This document shows positions 13,657 through 25,809 of a stretch of DNA of 64,000 nt, in pieces. Source of the DNA: Thermothelomyces thermophilus ATCC 42464 (Eukaryota > Ascomycota > Sordariomycetes > Sordariales > Chaetomiaceae); the NCBI RefSeq assembly GCF_000226095.1, contig NC_016478.1, positions 372,001-436,000 on the forward strand. The letters are read 5' to 3'. Under the pieces are notes generated by a model that was not told the origin of the DNA, did no database searches, and was given only the letters and a program-made list of their open reading frames with translations. The translations under genes and the position numbers were made by a program. Position 1 is the stretch's first letter; each line of letters begins with the position of its first letter.

Positions 13657-13689
<33 letters not shown>
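13657..13689. repeat. (AT)n microsatellite
   Basis: A pure alternating AT run of 33 bases at the end of the AT-rich block, about 170 bp before base composition returns to normal. Confidence 0.95.
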
Positions 13690-13690
<1 letters not shown>

Positions 13691-13882
13691 CTCTAATAAT
13701 ATTTTATAAGCTAGTCTTTAAATAAATCTTTAATATTAATAAATAGAAATTATTATATATAAGGATCTAAATAGTTATATACTAAGGAGAGGTTATAAGG
13801 AAACCCTAGTATTAGGCCCTAGCCGAGTATTTAAGAGGCTATCTAAAGAAGGTGGTGGTGGCTATTCGGTTTCTAGGGCAAG

Positions 13883-16659
13883 CTAGCTACCTGACTCTAC
13901 TATGTCTAGAGTAGAACCCGAGGTGCGTAATAGGTGACTAGCTTCAGCAGCCCCACGGTGTTGAGCACCCATCGAAAACAGCTGCAGGGAGCCTAGGGCG
14001 ACGAGATCGGCAGGCTGCGAGGTGAAGGTGGGCAGGGCACCTGATTGGGCGTTCGGGTGCGCCAGTGACAAATGCTGCCCTGTATCGGAGGGAGGGGCGT
14101 TGGAACCGGCGCGGTAAGCTCCCGAGCGGCACGCTTGGTTCTCGCTAGAAAGGCACGTTGGCGGAGTCGGGAAGGCGGAAGCTTTGTGGCCAGCGGACCT
14201 CGGTGTTTCCGTGGCGGCCACCACGGCGGGGGATGGTGGTTCCCGCCCGTACGTGGAAGGCCTCGCTGCTGGGCCCAAGCACGCCCCTGGCTGGGACATG
14301 CTCTGTCTGCGGTCCGAGAGGGAGTATGACGGGTCGGACACGGCATCGGGGGACCGTGGCTCGGGTGACAGAACAACCCCCTCCTGTGTGACCTCCCCGG
14401 CCGTGAGCTGGGGAGCGGCTAGGGATCGCTGGTGGAGGACTGCTGCGAAGACCATGTAAGGGAGCAGTGGTGGGAGATAGTCGAGGGAATAACGGGATTG
14501 GTAGATGCTGGTGAGCGAGATGATGGCCTCAGAAGACTGTCGGCACACAATATAGGGGGTCGAATGCCCGGTCAGGCTGGGAGGTAACCCGTCGACAAGG
14601 CTTGCCGAATTGGCGACGAACGGCTGGAGCAAACTGAGCAGGCAGAAATTGTACCATATTCTAGAAGGGCACAGGGAAAGAGAAAGAGGTGGGGTTGCAC
14701 GATTAGTTCCCATCTTGCTTCGAGCCGCGTGTAGTCAGAGCGCAAAGGGAAAAAGAAGCAAAACGAGGGAAGGTGACTGCTTACCGCGCAAGAAGAACGT
14801 CAGGTCCAACACCATCCGCATCAGACGCGGACAACTCGGCAACCTGGCGGTAATAACCAGTGCACTTGCCGAAGGCCCCCTCGAGGTCACTAGCGGTCAT
14901 GGCTTTGGAATGGTTGTACGAGGAGAAGGTGTGTGCTGCCTCGGTAACCTCGAAGATGAAGCGAGCCAGGGGAGGGCAGTGCTGCAGCTCTGCAAAAAAC
15001 TGAACCTGCAAGGAGATCCCTGGCTAATAGGTTAGCCGGCCGTCTGCTCGGGTGTGCCGATCAGGTGTAGAGCTTATGCAGGAAAGATGCCTCCCTGCCT
15101 AGGGCGAGTGGCGGACCTCTCTCAACGCGTGCCTCGGGGGTGTCATCCTCCACATCCCTGAAGTCGGGATAAATCCTCATGAATAAGGGACCCGTTTTCG
15201 GCTCGAGGTCTCCGGTCAAGAGCCTGAGAAGACTGCCCGTTCTGCCGTTAGGAGCATGAAAGAGTGCCGACTGGAAAATAAAACCAAAACCAGCGACCGA
15301 AAAAAAGAAAGAGATGAAGCGAGAGACAAACGGGGAAAAAAAAATTAAGGCGGGGAGGGGAGGAGGGCGCAAGCATCGATGGACATACCGGACCAAGGAA
15401 AGCCCCCCACAATAGGCCAAAGCCCGCACGGTCTTGAAGTCGTCATCATGGCCGTGCTCTTGCTGCCGCGTCTGGAGGAGGAAACGAATGCCGGCCCTTG
15501 CGAACTCGCGGGCAAGATCGCCAGCGACCTCTTCATTTCCCCGGGTCATCTCTGCAACAGCCAGGACCCCGAGTGCCTGGATGTAAGGGAGGCTGGGCAG
15601 TTCCTCTTCCCTCGCTAGCAGTCTCTTCGCCTCCGCCAAGAAGGCATCACCGAAGCCGACCCTGGAAACGGGTTGGGATATCGGCGTCGCGGCGACGCAA
15701 GCCAGACCTAGGACGGCATTCACGAGAGCCTCTGAACAGAACCGCGGGTTGCCTTGCCTGAAGTCGTTCATGAAGTGGCGCTGTGAGACGATGGAGAGAT
15801 ATGGCAGCGAGCTTCCAAAGAACCTGGCGAGCAGCCGTTGGACGAGGCATCTGTCGGATGTGACCTTCGTCCACGTGTGAGGAATAGGGTCCGGGGATGA
15901 GTCGGGGGGTGGGAAATGCAGACGCCTTGGTGCCTCGGCTGGGGGGGTATAGATCCCGGGGGGAAATATGGAGGGCCCGGGGTCAAAAGAAAACCTCCGA
16001 GTCCTCTCCGGCCGTGTGCTGGCTGCGGACTGGGGTCGGAGTGTATCAGCGACCAACGGGCCTGGGTGCCGAGAAGTTCGGGAATTCTCAGCGAGGCCGG
16101 AGCCCAGGGTGGTGATCAAGGCATCCGGCCCGCCCCGAGAAGGCTTGCCATCCTGGCCATCGGCGAAGCCCAACGGCGGCGGTCGCCCCGATGATCCGGC
16201 CAACCTTGCCGACGGCTGGGCGAGGATCCATTCCGCGATGGCCTCTGGAGGGTCGCCTGCCGTCATACGATCCAGCACCGTTCTCCAACGGCATGGGTCG
16301 TTGTTTGTCAGGGCCCGGAGGAGGGCCTGGCCCTGTCGTTGTTCGGTTCGCAATCTCTCGATTTCCGATCGCAGGTGGTCCTTCGTCCGCCACTTCTTGT
16401 CCTCGTACACACACTCCTCCCCCCTCGACCTGCACCTACGGCAGGGGAGCTGGCCGTCACACTGCCGCAGAGACGCGTTAGCCCGGAAGTTCTCATGGGC
16501 CCTATGGTGGGACTTGGCTGGGATCGAGGAGCAAGCTCCCAGAGACGGGTCATCTCCCATGTTGACTTGGCGTGACCGGCTTGTTCGGATCAATCATACC
16601 TTTGTTCTCTTTCTCCGACACACGAGACACGCGTTCGGAGTTAGGTGCTGCCTGGGCAT
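13883..16659 (-). CDS. Zn2Cys6 (Gal4-type) transcription factor, multi-exon, one junction unresolved
   Basis: Predicted nuclear DNA-binding regulator; target genes unknown. The true start is the ATG at 16,659, which opens a 60-nt exon (16,659-16,600) ending in [12 protein letters not shown] 138-nt intron (16,599-16,462) then joins it to [17 protein letters not shown], giving a canonical six-cysteine cluster at residues 11, 14, 21, 27, 30 and 37, followed by a basic linker and short coiled coil. Exon 2 is 16,461-15,389. A probable intron 15,388-15,242 leads to exon 3 (15,241 to about 15,064). Exon 4 is 15,005-14,785, intron 14,784-14,661, exon 5 is 14,660-13,883. The middle region resembles the fungal_trans domain. 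Between exons 3 and 4 the frame meets TGA at 15,061 and no GT donor lies close by, so this junction may use an earlier donor, a GC donor, or be a lesion. The product is roughly 770 aa. The stop lies about 25 bp from the AT-rich block. Confidence 0.82.
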
Positions 16660-18309
16660 GGCGAGCGGCTCAGAAGAGATGTCAGAAGTTTGGGGAGCAC
16701 GGCACAGCTAAAGGCTGGTCTAGGCGACGTCAGCAGCGCTCATTCGAGAGGAGACATCGAGCGCACGTAGTCGTCTAGAGGTTTACCTTGAACAAGCACT
16801 ACTTATATAAACCCACGTCATGTGCGTATGTTCGTATAAGAAGAGAAAAAAAAAAAAGATACGCGAGCAGGATCCATGGCCGCTCCAGAGACCAAGATCA
16901 GGTCGACTATCAGGCCCAGAGGCGCTGTCGACAATCAATGCCCCAGCGTTCCCGTATACGTGCCAGATCCCCCATCTCCATGGTGGGTGTCCCCGGGTGA
17001 CCCCAGCCGCAGCCCGGGTGGGGGGAGCGTCGACCTCCTTTGGAAAGTGGAAAGTGGGCATACTATGGAACGCGGCCCAGGAGCCCTAATGTTGTCAGAG
17101 CACATGCCTTGTGAGCAACGTCGGTGCTGTCGAGCACAGACGAAGCTGAACCAGCCTATCGCAAGCGTATTACCAATTTCCGAGTCCGCACAGACAGGCC
17201 GCCACATGCGGCAAGTGCCATTCCCTGGCTCTCCTGGATCACATGTTGGTCATCTTCCGATGTCGAGGACGCGGCCCTGCGCTGGGGAGAGGCAATGAGC
17301 TCTTAGATTGCCAATCGACGGACCGAAGGTTACCTTGAAGAGGAAGAAGGATTTCTTGCTAGAGAGGGAGGTCGCTGGCCGAGCCACTGTAGCCGTACTA
17401 CCCGGTATCATATTCCACCCATATACTATATGACAGGGAAGATGGAACCGTTCACATGAAACCCAATTTTTTTTGGAACCTCGAACACCAACCACCCCCA
17501 CCTTGCCCACCTGGACCAGTATGGTGCACTTGCCAAGTGATGGACATACGGACCGATGGACTGATGATAGATGACCTAGTCTCGTTCACTGGATAGTTTG
17601 CCTATACGGAGTACAAGCGGGCTTTGTAACAAGGCAGCTAAGGTATGGATTACACAGCAGTAGTAAGACATGGGCTTGAGAGGAAAGGGGAGGTCCCAGG
17701 CCCCAAGCCACATCCAGCAGACCTTGAGTCTGTGACGATGAATAAATCAAATATCGAATTTCAGCCCTCTATCGCGCTTCCACCATCTCAGGATACCGAG
17801 CGTTCCACATGCCGTAGACGATGGCTCGAGGACGACGGCTTTCTATTTCCGGTTCTGATGCCTCGCGCTTCCTCTTTCATTTACATCTGCCACGATCTTT
17901 CCCTTTACCGGTACCATTTTCATTTTCAATAAGACGTAATTACTACATATACGCGCTTCCTTGCCTCCCTCTCCTTTTACATCTTCTTTCAACCCCCCCC
18001 CCTCCCCCCCTTCCCCCTAGGCTTCTCTTTTATACCCTTTCTTCTTCCCTCCAGAACTACTCCGATGTTGGAAACCCGGGCACCGTGCTGACGTGTTGCG
18101 TGCTGGCATCGCACGGTATTCTACTCCCGGCGTAATTACCAGTAGTAGAAGCTGGGAAGCACTGATACACGACACGTGATTTTACAGACCCACTTATTTT
18201 TCGGGCCGCCCGCTTATCAATTTCGTCCGTCTGCGATCGACGCCTTTCCTGGAACCGCGTTCTCGAAGGATTCCACGACGTCCAAGGTTGTGTCTTGCAC
18301 CCGCCCATC
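16660..18309. other. Intergenic, divergent promoter region
   Basis: Lies between the divergent transcription factor and uS19m genes. Open frames here are short, overlap one another and lack family resemblance. A pyrimidine-rich stretch at about 17,985-18,055, just upstream of uS19m, is typical of fungal promoters. I see no RNA gene. Confidence 0.6.
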
Positions 18310-18888
18310 ATGCAGCCGACGCGGTGTTTGCTTAGGCGGTCCGTGTGGAAAGGTAACGTGCTTCTGATATACCCTATATGTTTCCTCACCTCAATCCATG
18401 CTCCACCGGGCCTGCGTATCCTTGCCTCCGCAGGACTTTCTGACTGACCGACTTGTGTTTAGGGCCACACATCGTCCCGTAAGCACCCTTGACTTGATCT
18501 CTCCGACCTGTCCCGAAGTCCTTCCTGTCCCGGGGGGCCCAAAACTCTACCACTACCGTCTGTTCGACCGGCGAAGCGGCCTAACGATCTGTTCTTTCCT
18601 AGACTCCCCATCGTGCGCCCCGAGCCAGGAAAGAAAGTGCCACCAATTCGGACCCAGGCGAGATCAGCAACCATTTTGCCCAACTTTGTCGGCCTCAAGT
18701 TCCAGGTTCACAACGGCAAGGTGTACCATGACGTGACTATTACCGAGGAGATGGTGGGCCACAAGCTCGGCGAGTTCTCTCCGTATGCCACACACCTGCC
18801 ACCCTTCCCCGCGGAGCGCCCAATGAGGAGACACTGACAAGGTGGTTGCTGTAGGACACGGAAGCCCTTCATCTGGAACAAGAAATAA
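18310..18888 (+). CDS. RSM19: Mitochondrial small-subunit ribosomal protein uS19m
   Basis: Component of the mitochondrial 30S head, 90 aa, matching the small size of fungal Rsm19. Four exons: 18,310-18,352, 18,463-18,478, 18,603-18,782 and 18,855-18,888. All introns are GT-AG and phases agree. The start [20 protein letters not shown] and the body [19 protein letters not shown], then HNGKVYHD and [16 protein letters not shown], carry the uS19 signature. The last exon is needed: reading through its intron replaces the conserved [10 protein letters not shown] end by unrelated residues. Exon 2 is only 16 nt and encodes GPHIVP with its flanks. Start choice is supported by the family N-terminus. 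Housekeeping gene, no sign of transfer. Confidence 0.93.
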
Positions 18889-19608
18889 AGGGCGACCCCT
18901 GTAGCAGGAATCGAGATAACTCCAACTTGTACGAGCGCTCAAGGGACGTTTTGCGTTGCGATGTACCATATATGTGACCATACTGGGACGGAAACAGTGA
19001 GCATTTTCATCGGGAAGCTAAGATGGTGGTCTTATTCTTCCTACGGGAGGTGGCCTGCTGCTCGCAGCCGACGACGGCAGCTGCGCCTCGCAATGGCGCT
19101 TCATGGCACCGAGGAAGGATGATGACGATGGGATAAGGGGGGAAAAGAACAGATAATGATTCTTGTCGGGGAGGAATAGAACGCCTGTTTAATGAGCAAA
19201 AAACATGACATCAAATGATTTGTCGGTATATATGTATATGAAGAGAGCTCTCCGTCGGGCCATGCTACCGACCACCCCAGTGCCAACGCCGAAAACCTGC
19301 CTTCCCAACGCCATTATCCACGCCTCCAGATATGTAAAGCAAAACTCCCGGTGTGAGCTAGCCCGGGTAGCCCAGAACGGATAGAGCAAGTAAGGACCTA
19401 GTGCGTACCCCTTGCCCCCTCGGGACCTCGGGATGGCAAAGTGGGTATAAAGCCATCGAGGCCAACTTCGTAACCTCTCCTCGAGGGGACCTCTGTGAAA
19501 CTGAAACCAAACAAAGCATAGCAGACAGGCCTACACCCCCCCCCCCCCGGCGGGCAGAAAGTGACGATGGTGCCACAAAGACAGCCAATTGAGACGTGGA
19601 ATCCTCCA
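18889..19608. other. Intergenic, convergent gene ends
   Basis: 3' flanks of uS19m and TAF10, which converge here. It contains a run of 13 C at 19,536-19,548. No coding or RNA feature recognised. Confidence 0.6.
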
Positions 19609-20273
<665 letters not shown>

Positions 20274-20746
20274 TATTGTAGAGGATGAGTCGAGCTTTGC
20301 GGTCTTCCTCTGTAAGCAGATGGCTTGTAATGTATGCTTGGGGTTCAAAGGCCAAGGGTTGGTCACCTGCAAGGGTGGTCACGTGACACGCTATCAACAG
20401 GGCTCATGGTCAGTATTCTTCCTCTTCTTGCTCTCCTTCTGACCTTGGAATCCTCTACATGTTTACACGAGGGATATTGATATTTAGAAGTTACTAACAG
20501 GAACCGGCGATGCTTTACAATTTGTGCAAGGATGTCAAGTATATGGATCATGACCGGCAGCTGTCATGCACCGAAGTTGTAAGAACTTCACAAAGGCGAA
20601 AGTACTGCCTTACGACAGAGATACGACTGAATTCACCGTAATGGCAAGAAGCGGGTTGTCTTCATCAGGTATCAAACCATTAGAAGGCGTCCTCATGTCT
20701 TCGGTCATTTGCAACTCCCCCAAGTATCTGCCTCCCAGAGCGTTGC
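20274..20746. other. Intergenic between TAF10 and MRE11
   Basis: Short spacer between the TAF10 start and the MRE11 stop, both on the minus strand; it must hold the TAF10 promoter. No other feature seen. Confidence 0.6.
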
Positions 20747-23058
20747 TCATCGCCCTCTGCTTCGGGTTGCCGGCATCGTCTCGAAGGCATCGTCTTCCGA
20801 GATTTCGTCGTCGCTAATCTCGATAGCTTTTTGTGACGCCTTGGGTTTCTGTGACTGCGTGAAGTTGATTGTTGTTTGCCGAGTCTTGGGTGCAGCACCA
20901 CGGCTTCGAGTAGATCGGGTTGGTGCGGCTCGCGCAGGTGGATCTGGTGCGGCATCGTCTTCCATGATTACATCTTCGTCGTCGTTCTCCTCCTCTTCGC
21001 TATCCTGGAACGAATTAGCTTTCTTTCGACTTCGCACGGGAGCCTTCTTCGCGGCGGCGGCCCTCTTAGTCGGAGCCTTCTTTGTGGCTCTCGTCGTTCT
21101 CGCCGCTGCCCGCTTGGCGGGAGCTTTTGGCAACGGAGGTTCGTCGTCGTCCGGTAACTCGTCGTTGTTGTCGCTGAATGCAGCATTCGGAGCAGGCATC
21201 GCACCTGAGCCTTCCATAGCGGGTTCAGGAGACGCTGGAACTTCCTCAATTGCCCCTGGTTGTGCTGTCCAGTGGCCGTCCAAGTCGGAATCCCAATCCA
21301 GGGGCTTTTCCTTGAACCGCTTCCTGCGCTGGGCCTGTCTCTGCTGCCCCGAAATGAAGCTTTTCTCCATTATTTTTCGAAAATCATCGATATGGGCATC
21401 GAGGCCCTCCGTGATCTTGTCATCATCGAGCTGTAGCAGACCCTTAACTTGGGAGGAGAGCGATTCTATGACGAACATCTCAACCGCGTGCTTGTCATCC
21501 TTGCTAACGAACTGGTTGACGGCGTCGCCAAAAGGTGCCTGGGGAAGGATTTTGAGAGATTGCTGGGCGAAAAACTCCTGCACCAAGGTGTCGACTTTGA
21601 TGGTGTCGACAGATTCAAGAGCTTCCGCGACGCCTGCTGGGAATGTGCTCACGTCTTTGGCTTTTCCTAGAGTACAATTCCGTCAGACAACTCAACTGAT
21701 TACGAAGGACGCGGAAGCGCTCACTTGAAGTCCCCGTCTTCTTCCGGTAAAAGTATACCACGTCGTTCTGGTTTGCTACCTTCCCTGCAAAGCGGTTAGA
21801 GAAACGCTGTGGGTTCTCGACCTCAAATTTTGACCCCTCGGGAGCCGTGTATTCCACTTTGAGTCGAATGAGGGGCAGTGGCTGTTCTTCCTCATCCTCT
21901 GGTATCTCGTCTTCGCTGTGAATCGACCGCCATTTCGCGTTGGCCTCCGCAATCATCTCCTCAACGATCAACATGAGGCGCTTGGTAATATCTTGGCGAT
22001 TATCTTGTTTCTTTTCGAGTCCCTTGAAACGCTTGTCGGTTGCCAGCGTGATCTCACGAGTGATAAACGGTCGAACGGTCTTCAGCGGAATCTTTTCCAC
22101 CTCAAAGGATTTGCCGCTGATACTGAGAATCGCAACGTGTTTTGTTACGGCCTCGCCGGGCACAAGGGATGTTGCCACTGACGAGCCGGGCTGCATGACG
22201 TAGAATCCGGTCTCCGCATTCCGCTGGGGATCGATGAGACATTCATGCTCGTGCCCCCAGATGACGAGATCCAGAAAATCTGGTAGCATATTCTCGGGAA
22301 GGTAGCTGGTCTGGGTGTGCGCGTAATGGTTCTGGTGCAGCGCCAAGAGGTTGAAGAAATCAGACTTTTGCTGGGCCGGCCGGTAGAACCTAACCTTGTT
22401 GTCCCTGAATGTGCGATGCATGCGCTCATCGCGTACGTTGCTCAACCCGTAGAGAGCCAACTTCGTTTTTCCTTTCTGCAGAAGTATAGGCTTGACATGG
22501 ATGTTGTCTGCCTCTGGGACGCGACCAAAGTAATTGACCAGGCCTGCCACCTGTAGCAGATCGAGTGAGCAAAAATGGCCGTCACCGCTGGGATCATCAT
22601 GATTCCCGTGAATAGAGAACACAGGTATTGAAATGTTGATGTCGGGGTCTTGGTAGTTGACATGAGGAAAGGCGCCCTCAAAAACCTCGGCTGCGTCGCT
22701 GAGGAACTCGAGTTCGCAGGGTTTCATGCCCAGGCAATTCTTCCGAAGTGAACGCATAACTTGATACATGGACTTGCGAGACGGCTTATTGTCGTGGAAT
22801 AGGTCACCACCTAGGAGAACCATATCGACATCCCGAGTTCGGGCGAGCTGCATGATTTCGTCAAAGGTGCGCCAACTGTCATCCTTGCGGATGGGGTCTC
22901 GTTCCTCGAAACCAACATGATTATCGGTTGACACCAAGATACGTATCGTGTCTGGGTCTGCGTACACGGTGCGGGGGTTAGCTCTATCGTTGGATTCGAG
23001 AAGGGCGAGAGAGGCCATCGATGGGAGACCTAAGGCACTCACCATAATTTTGGGGCAT
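20747..23058 (-). CDS. MRE11: MRE11 double-strand-break repair nuclease
   Basis: Mn-dependent 3'-5' exonuclease and endonuclease of the Mre11-Rad50-Nbs1 complex, nuclear. Three exons: 23,058-23,043 (16 nt), 22,957-21,725 and 21,666-20,747; product 722 aa, normal for fungi. The start is in the tiny first exon (MPQNY); the open frame would otherwise add a spurious N-terminus read from intron 1. The phosphoesterase motifs are intact: STDNHVG (residues 15-21), GGDLFHDNKPS, GNHDDPSGDGH and GHEHEC, supplying the metal-binding Asp/His/Asn set. The capping domain follows (RLKVEYTAPEGSKFE). The C-terminal third is disordered, with Lys/Arg/Ala-rich and acidic blocks and ends in RSRGR, where DNA binding and regulation are expected. 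Host gene with no odd composition. Confidence 0.97.
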
Positions 23059-24174
23059 CTTTAGCAGGTCCACAGGCCAACCAAGCGTTGCTGTTGCGTA
23101 CTTCGTAGGGTGTTGTACACTCGGAAGAAATGCCGTTGACAGATTGGCCGAGAACTGGTCCTTTTGGTGTGTAGCTCCACGCGTCGACGGAGGCGCGAAC
23201 GAAGCACGCGGTCACATGCGCAGGCTGATCAATTTGGCGCTATTCTCCACGGGGTGGTGAAAGCGTGCAGTGGGCGGGTCTCGTATGTGTTTCGTACCGT
23301 ACCGTACGAGTTGTTTACAAGGTATTCCCGAATTTGCTTTGTAATAAACCTAGAGAACTGACATCTGGGGGTACTTCGCGGGGCAGTTCTTGGCACATTT
23401 TCGGGCCCCTCTGCTGGCGACTCGGCAGGCAACGCGCAGCATAGGCAAACAAGACCTCATCTCATGCTGGCAGAACGGCTTGGTCAATGTCTACACCACC
23501 TCAATACTATACTAGAAACGGCCGAAGAGCCGATCACGGTCGCGTCCGCTAACACCCTCTGTACACGCGAATTCCATCGCCGGAACTAGGGAAGAGAAGC
23601 CCAAACAACTCTGGTGTCCCGGCATGCCCCGGTGTAAGTCACGCCCGCTTCTTTCACAAATGCTAGCCTAGAAACCTTGTTCCTCGTCTCTGTTTTGCTT
23701 TATTTTCGTTTTTTATACGTTGGCCATTCACGAAATCCTGCCACTGCTCGATTTTAGACGTGGTGGGATCAAGCTAGTTCCCTTTTTTTCTGACACTGCT
23801 TCCCCAATATTTCGCTGGCCAACTCCCCCTTTGGCAAGACTGTTGCACCCAAAGTCTCTCATGAAGCTGTCTTTTTGCTTCGGTCATCATATATCATCTC
23901 TCTCCCCTACATCATGATAACGCCTATGTTGGTTTACCGCGCTGTAGTACCACGGCACAATCAAGGGAAGCTTGGCTCCATGGGCCAGTCCAATGCGCCG
24001 CGCGACTTATGTTTACAACAGGCAGGATCCTGTTACGCTCGATTGAGACGACAGGCCTTTTTTTTTTGCCGGGGGGGGGGGGGAGGGGGGAGGGATGGAA
24101 CGTTACCCGGAATCCGCAGTCTTAACCGTTGTTCATCTTTCACCTGACTAACTCTCTCATTGCGCCTCGTATAG
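23059..24174. other. Divergent promoter region MRE11 / APC10, may hold first APC10 exon
   Basis: About 1.1 kb between divergent genes. It contains a run of 13 G at 24,071-24,083. A branch-site-like CTGACTAAC and the acceptor TATAG just before 24,175 show that an upstream APC10 exon must exist here. One weak candidate starts at the ATG in GCTCCATGGGCCAG near 23,980, but its donor is poor, so I leave it open. Confidence 0.55.
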
Positions 24175-25081
24175 CCGCTGCTACCGATCGCCGCGTCCAC
24201 TTTGCTGGTGGTAGATATGGGTCTGGAGAAGTGAGCGAAGAGGAGTTGATGCAAGATCTTGGGGAGGGTGATGACGAGCTGCTTGGAGACGCGATGACAG
24301 AAGATTTGGGCGACGAAATGGACGACGATGGCAACTCCGAGGCCGAGGACGACGAAGGTATGGGCGACGATCCATTCAACCCAGTTGAATTGGGGCTGAA
24401 GGAGATCAACAACCTTGCCCACTTCGGCGTCAGCAGCCACCGGCCAGGAAGTGGCGTAGCCGAGTTGCTCAGCGACGACCTTGACAAGTACTGGCAGTGC
24501 GTACATGTCTCTCCCCGAGCTTCGAACTTGCCCAGGCTTTTGACTGACCAGGATATCGCAGGTCGGATGGTCAGCAGCCGCACCAACTCACAATCCACTT
24601 TCTGCGCCGTGTCGAGATCCGTGCGATTCGCTTCTATGTCGATTACAACCAAGACGAGTCCTACACGCCGACCCATATTGTCTTCTACGCTGGCACAGGT
24701 CATCATGACCTCATCCAATTCGCTGAACTCACGCTCACCAATCCAGTCGGGTGGCAGGATGTACCCATCGCCAATAGTGGCGGAGGTGCCGATGGCCACT
24801 CCCTGTGCTGCTGGATAGTGCAGATGCACATCAAAGAAAATCACCAGAATGGCAAGGACACTCATATCCGCGGCATCAAGATATACGCCCTAGATGACCA
24901 GTCATTAGGCAGCGCCGCACGCGAGCCGGCCCGCGGCCCAAGAATGGACCTCAGCGCGAACCATGTCCCTGCGCCGGCGGCACACGGTCTGAACGAGCAG
25001 TCTCTCCGAGAGCTTCTGGATGCGTTTGAACGCCATCCCATATCGAACACCGAATCGGTGCGCGAACCGGTGATCCGTTGA
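24175..25081 (+). CDS. DOC1: Anaphase-promoting complex subunit APC10/DOC1 (5' exon not located)
   Basis: Processivity subunit of the APC/C ubiquitin ligase that helps bind D-box substrates. Visible exons 24,175-24,496 and 24,562-25,081, joined by a 65-nt GT-AG intron that splits a Gln codon. No in-frame ATG lies at the proper place before 24,250, so the start is in an unlocated upstream exon. After an acidic N-terminal tract, the DOC (galactose-binding-like) domain starts near SSHRPGSGVAELLSDDLDKY and continues HQLTIHFLRRVEIRAIRFYV, then SYTPTHIVFYAGTG and HIRGIKIYALDD. The protein ends in Ile-Arg, the IR tail that docks APC10 onto TPR subunits (known biology). Expressed divergently from MRE11. 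Confidence 0.92.
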
Positions 25082-25809
25082 AAAATGATCTTCTAGTCGA
25101 TGTAGTCAAGGCCGGGCATGCCATTCCCCGATGAACCGAGCACCTGGGTGAGGCACGGCGCTGTCTGGCCACAGGCGATTGAAGAGGCATGGGGAGAACG
25201 CGCTATTTCCAATCGCAAATTGTAGTGTGCGAATTATGCCTAAACAACGATGACAAGTCGATAAGCGCGCCGCAATGACTATACACTGCAGCGGCATTTG
25301 ACGGACCGGTATTGGGGGCTTGGCCTCCCAGCTGAAGTGGCTTCATACCTTCTGTGGCAGGGTATTCATTGGCAATGTTCTCAATTCACAGTAGTTGTGG
25401 AATTCGACAAATCAAGTAGCAACGTGACGAGCCGTCAGGACGAGGAATGCGGTTGTAGCACCGCGGCTCACGGAAGTGCAATGTCAAACGACACTCTGGC
25501 CTACATTGACAGCGAGGCCGATAGTAATATGTAGCTGAAACGGCCCGGTAGCGTCGGTCATTCGGCGAACGATGGTAAAGGTGGTCCGAACTGCCTGGCC
25601 GAGCTACTTGACATGCCGGGTACAGAAGGCTCCGACTGGCTCCGTTCCGGATCTTGGCAACGGCGGGACATTGACGGGACTCGGTTACCCCGCGCTCCGT
25701 CGAATGCCGCCCCGAGGCGAAAGCCTGACTGTTCCTTTTCTTTCTTTTTTTCTTTCTTTCTTTCTTTTTTTTTTTACGCGACAGAGCGTCGACACTAAAA
25801 AGGCAGGTG
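25082..25809. other. Intergenic, promoter of POF1-like gene
   Basis: It contains a CTTT/T-rich pyrimidine tract at about 25,730-25,775 directly upstream of the next start, as is usual for fungal promoters. No gene recognised. Confidence 0.6.

Noticed and set aside
16783-17510. Several open frames between the transcription factor and uS19m
   Set aside because: Overlapping on both strands, no conserved motifs, no consistent codon pattern.
20709-21728. Plus-strand open frame of 339 codons
   Set aside because: It is the antisense shadow of the MRE11 C-terminal exon, whose low-complexity Lys/Ala/Glu content keeps the opposite strand open.
22958-23045. Longer MRE11 N-terminus starting at 23,045
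   Set aside because: This is intron 1 read through; the spliced start MPQNYDPDTIRIL matches fungal MRE11 better.
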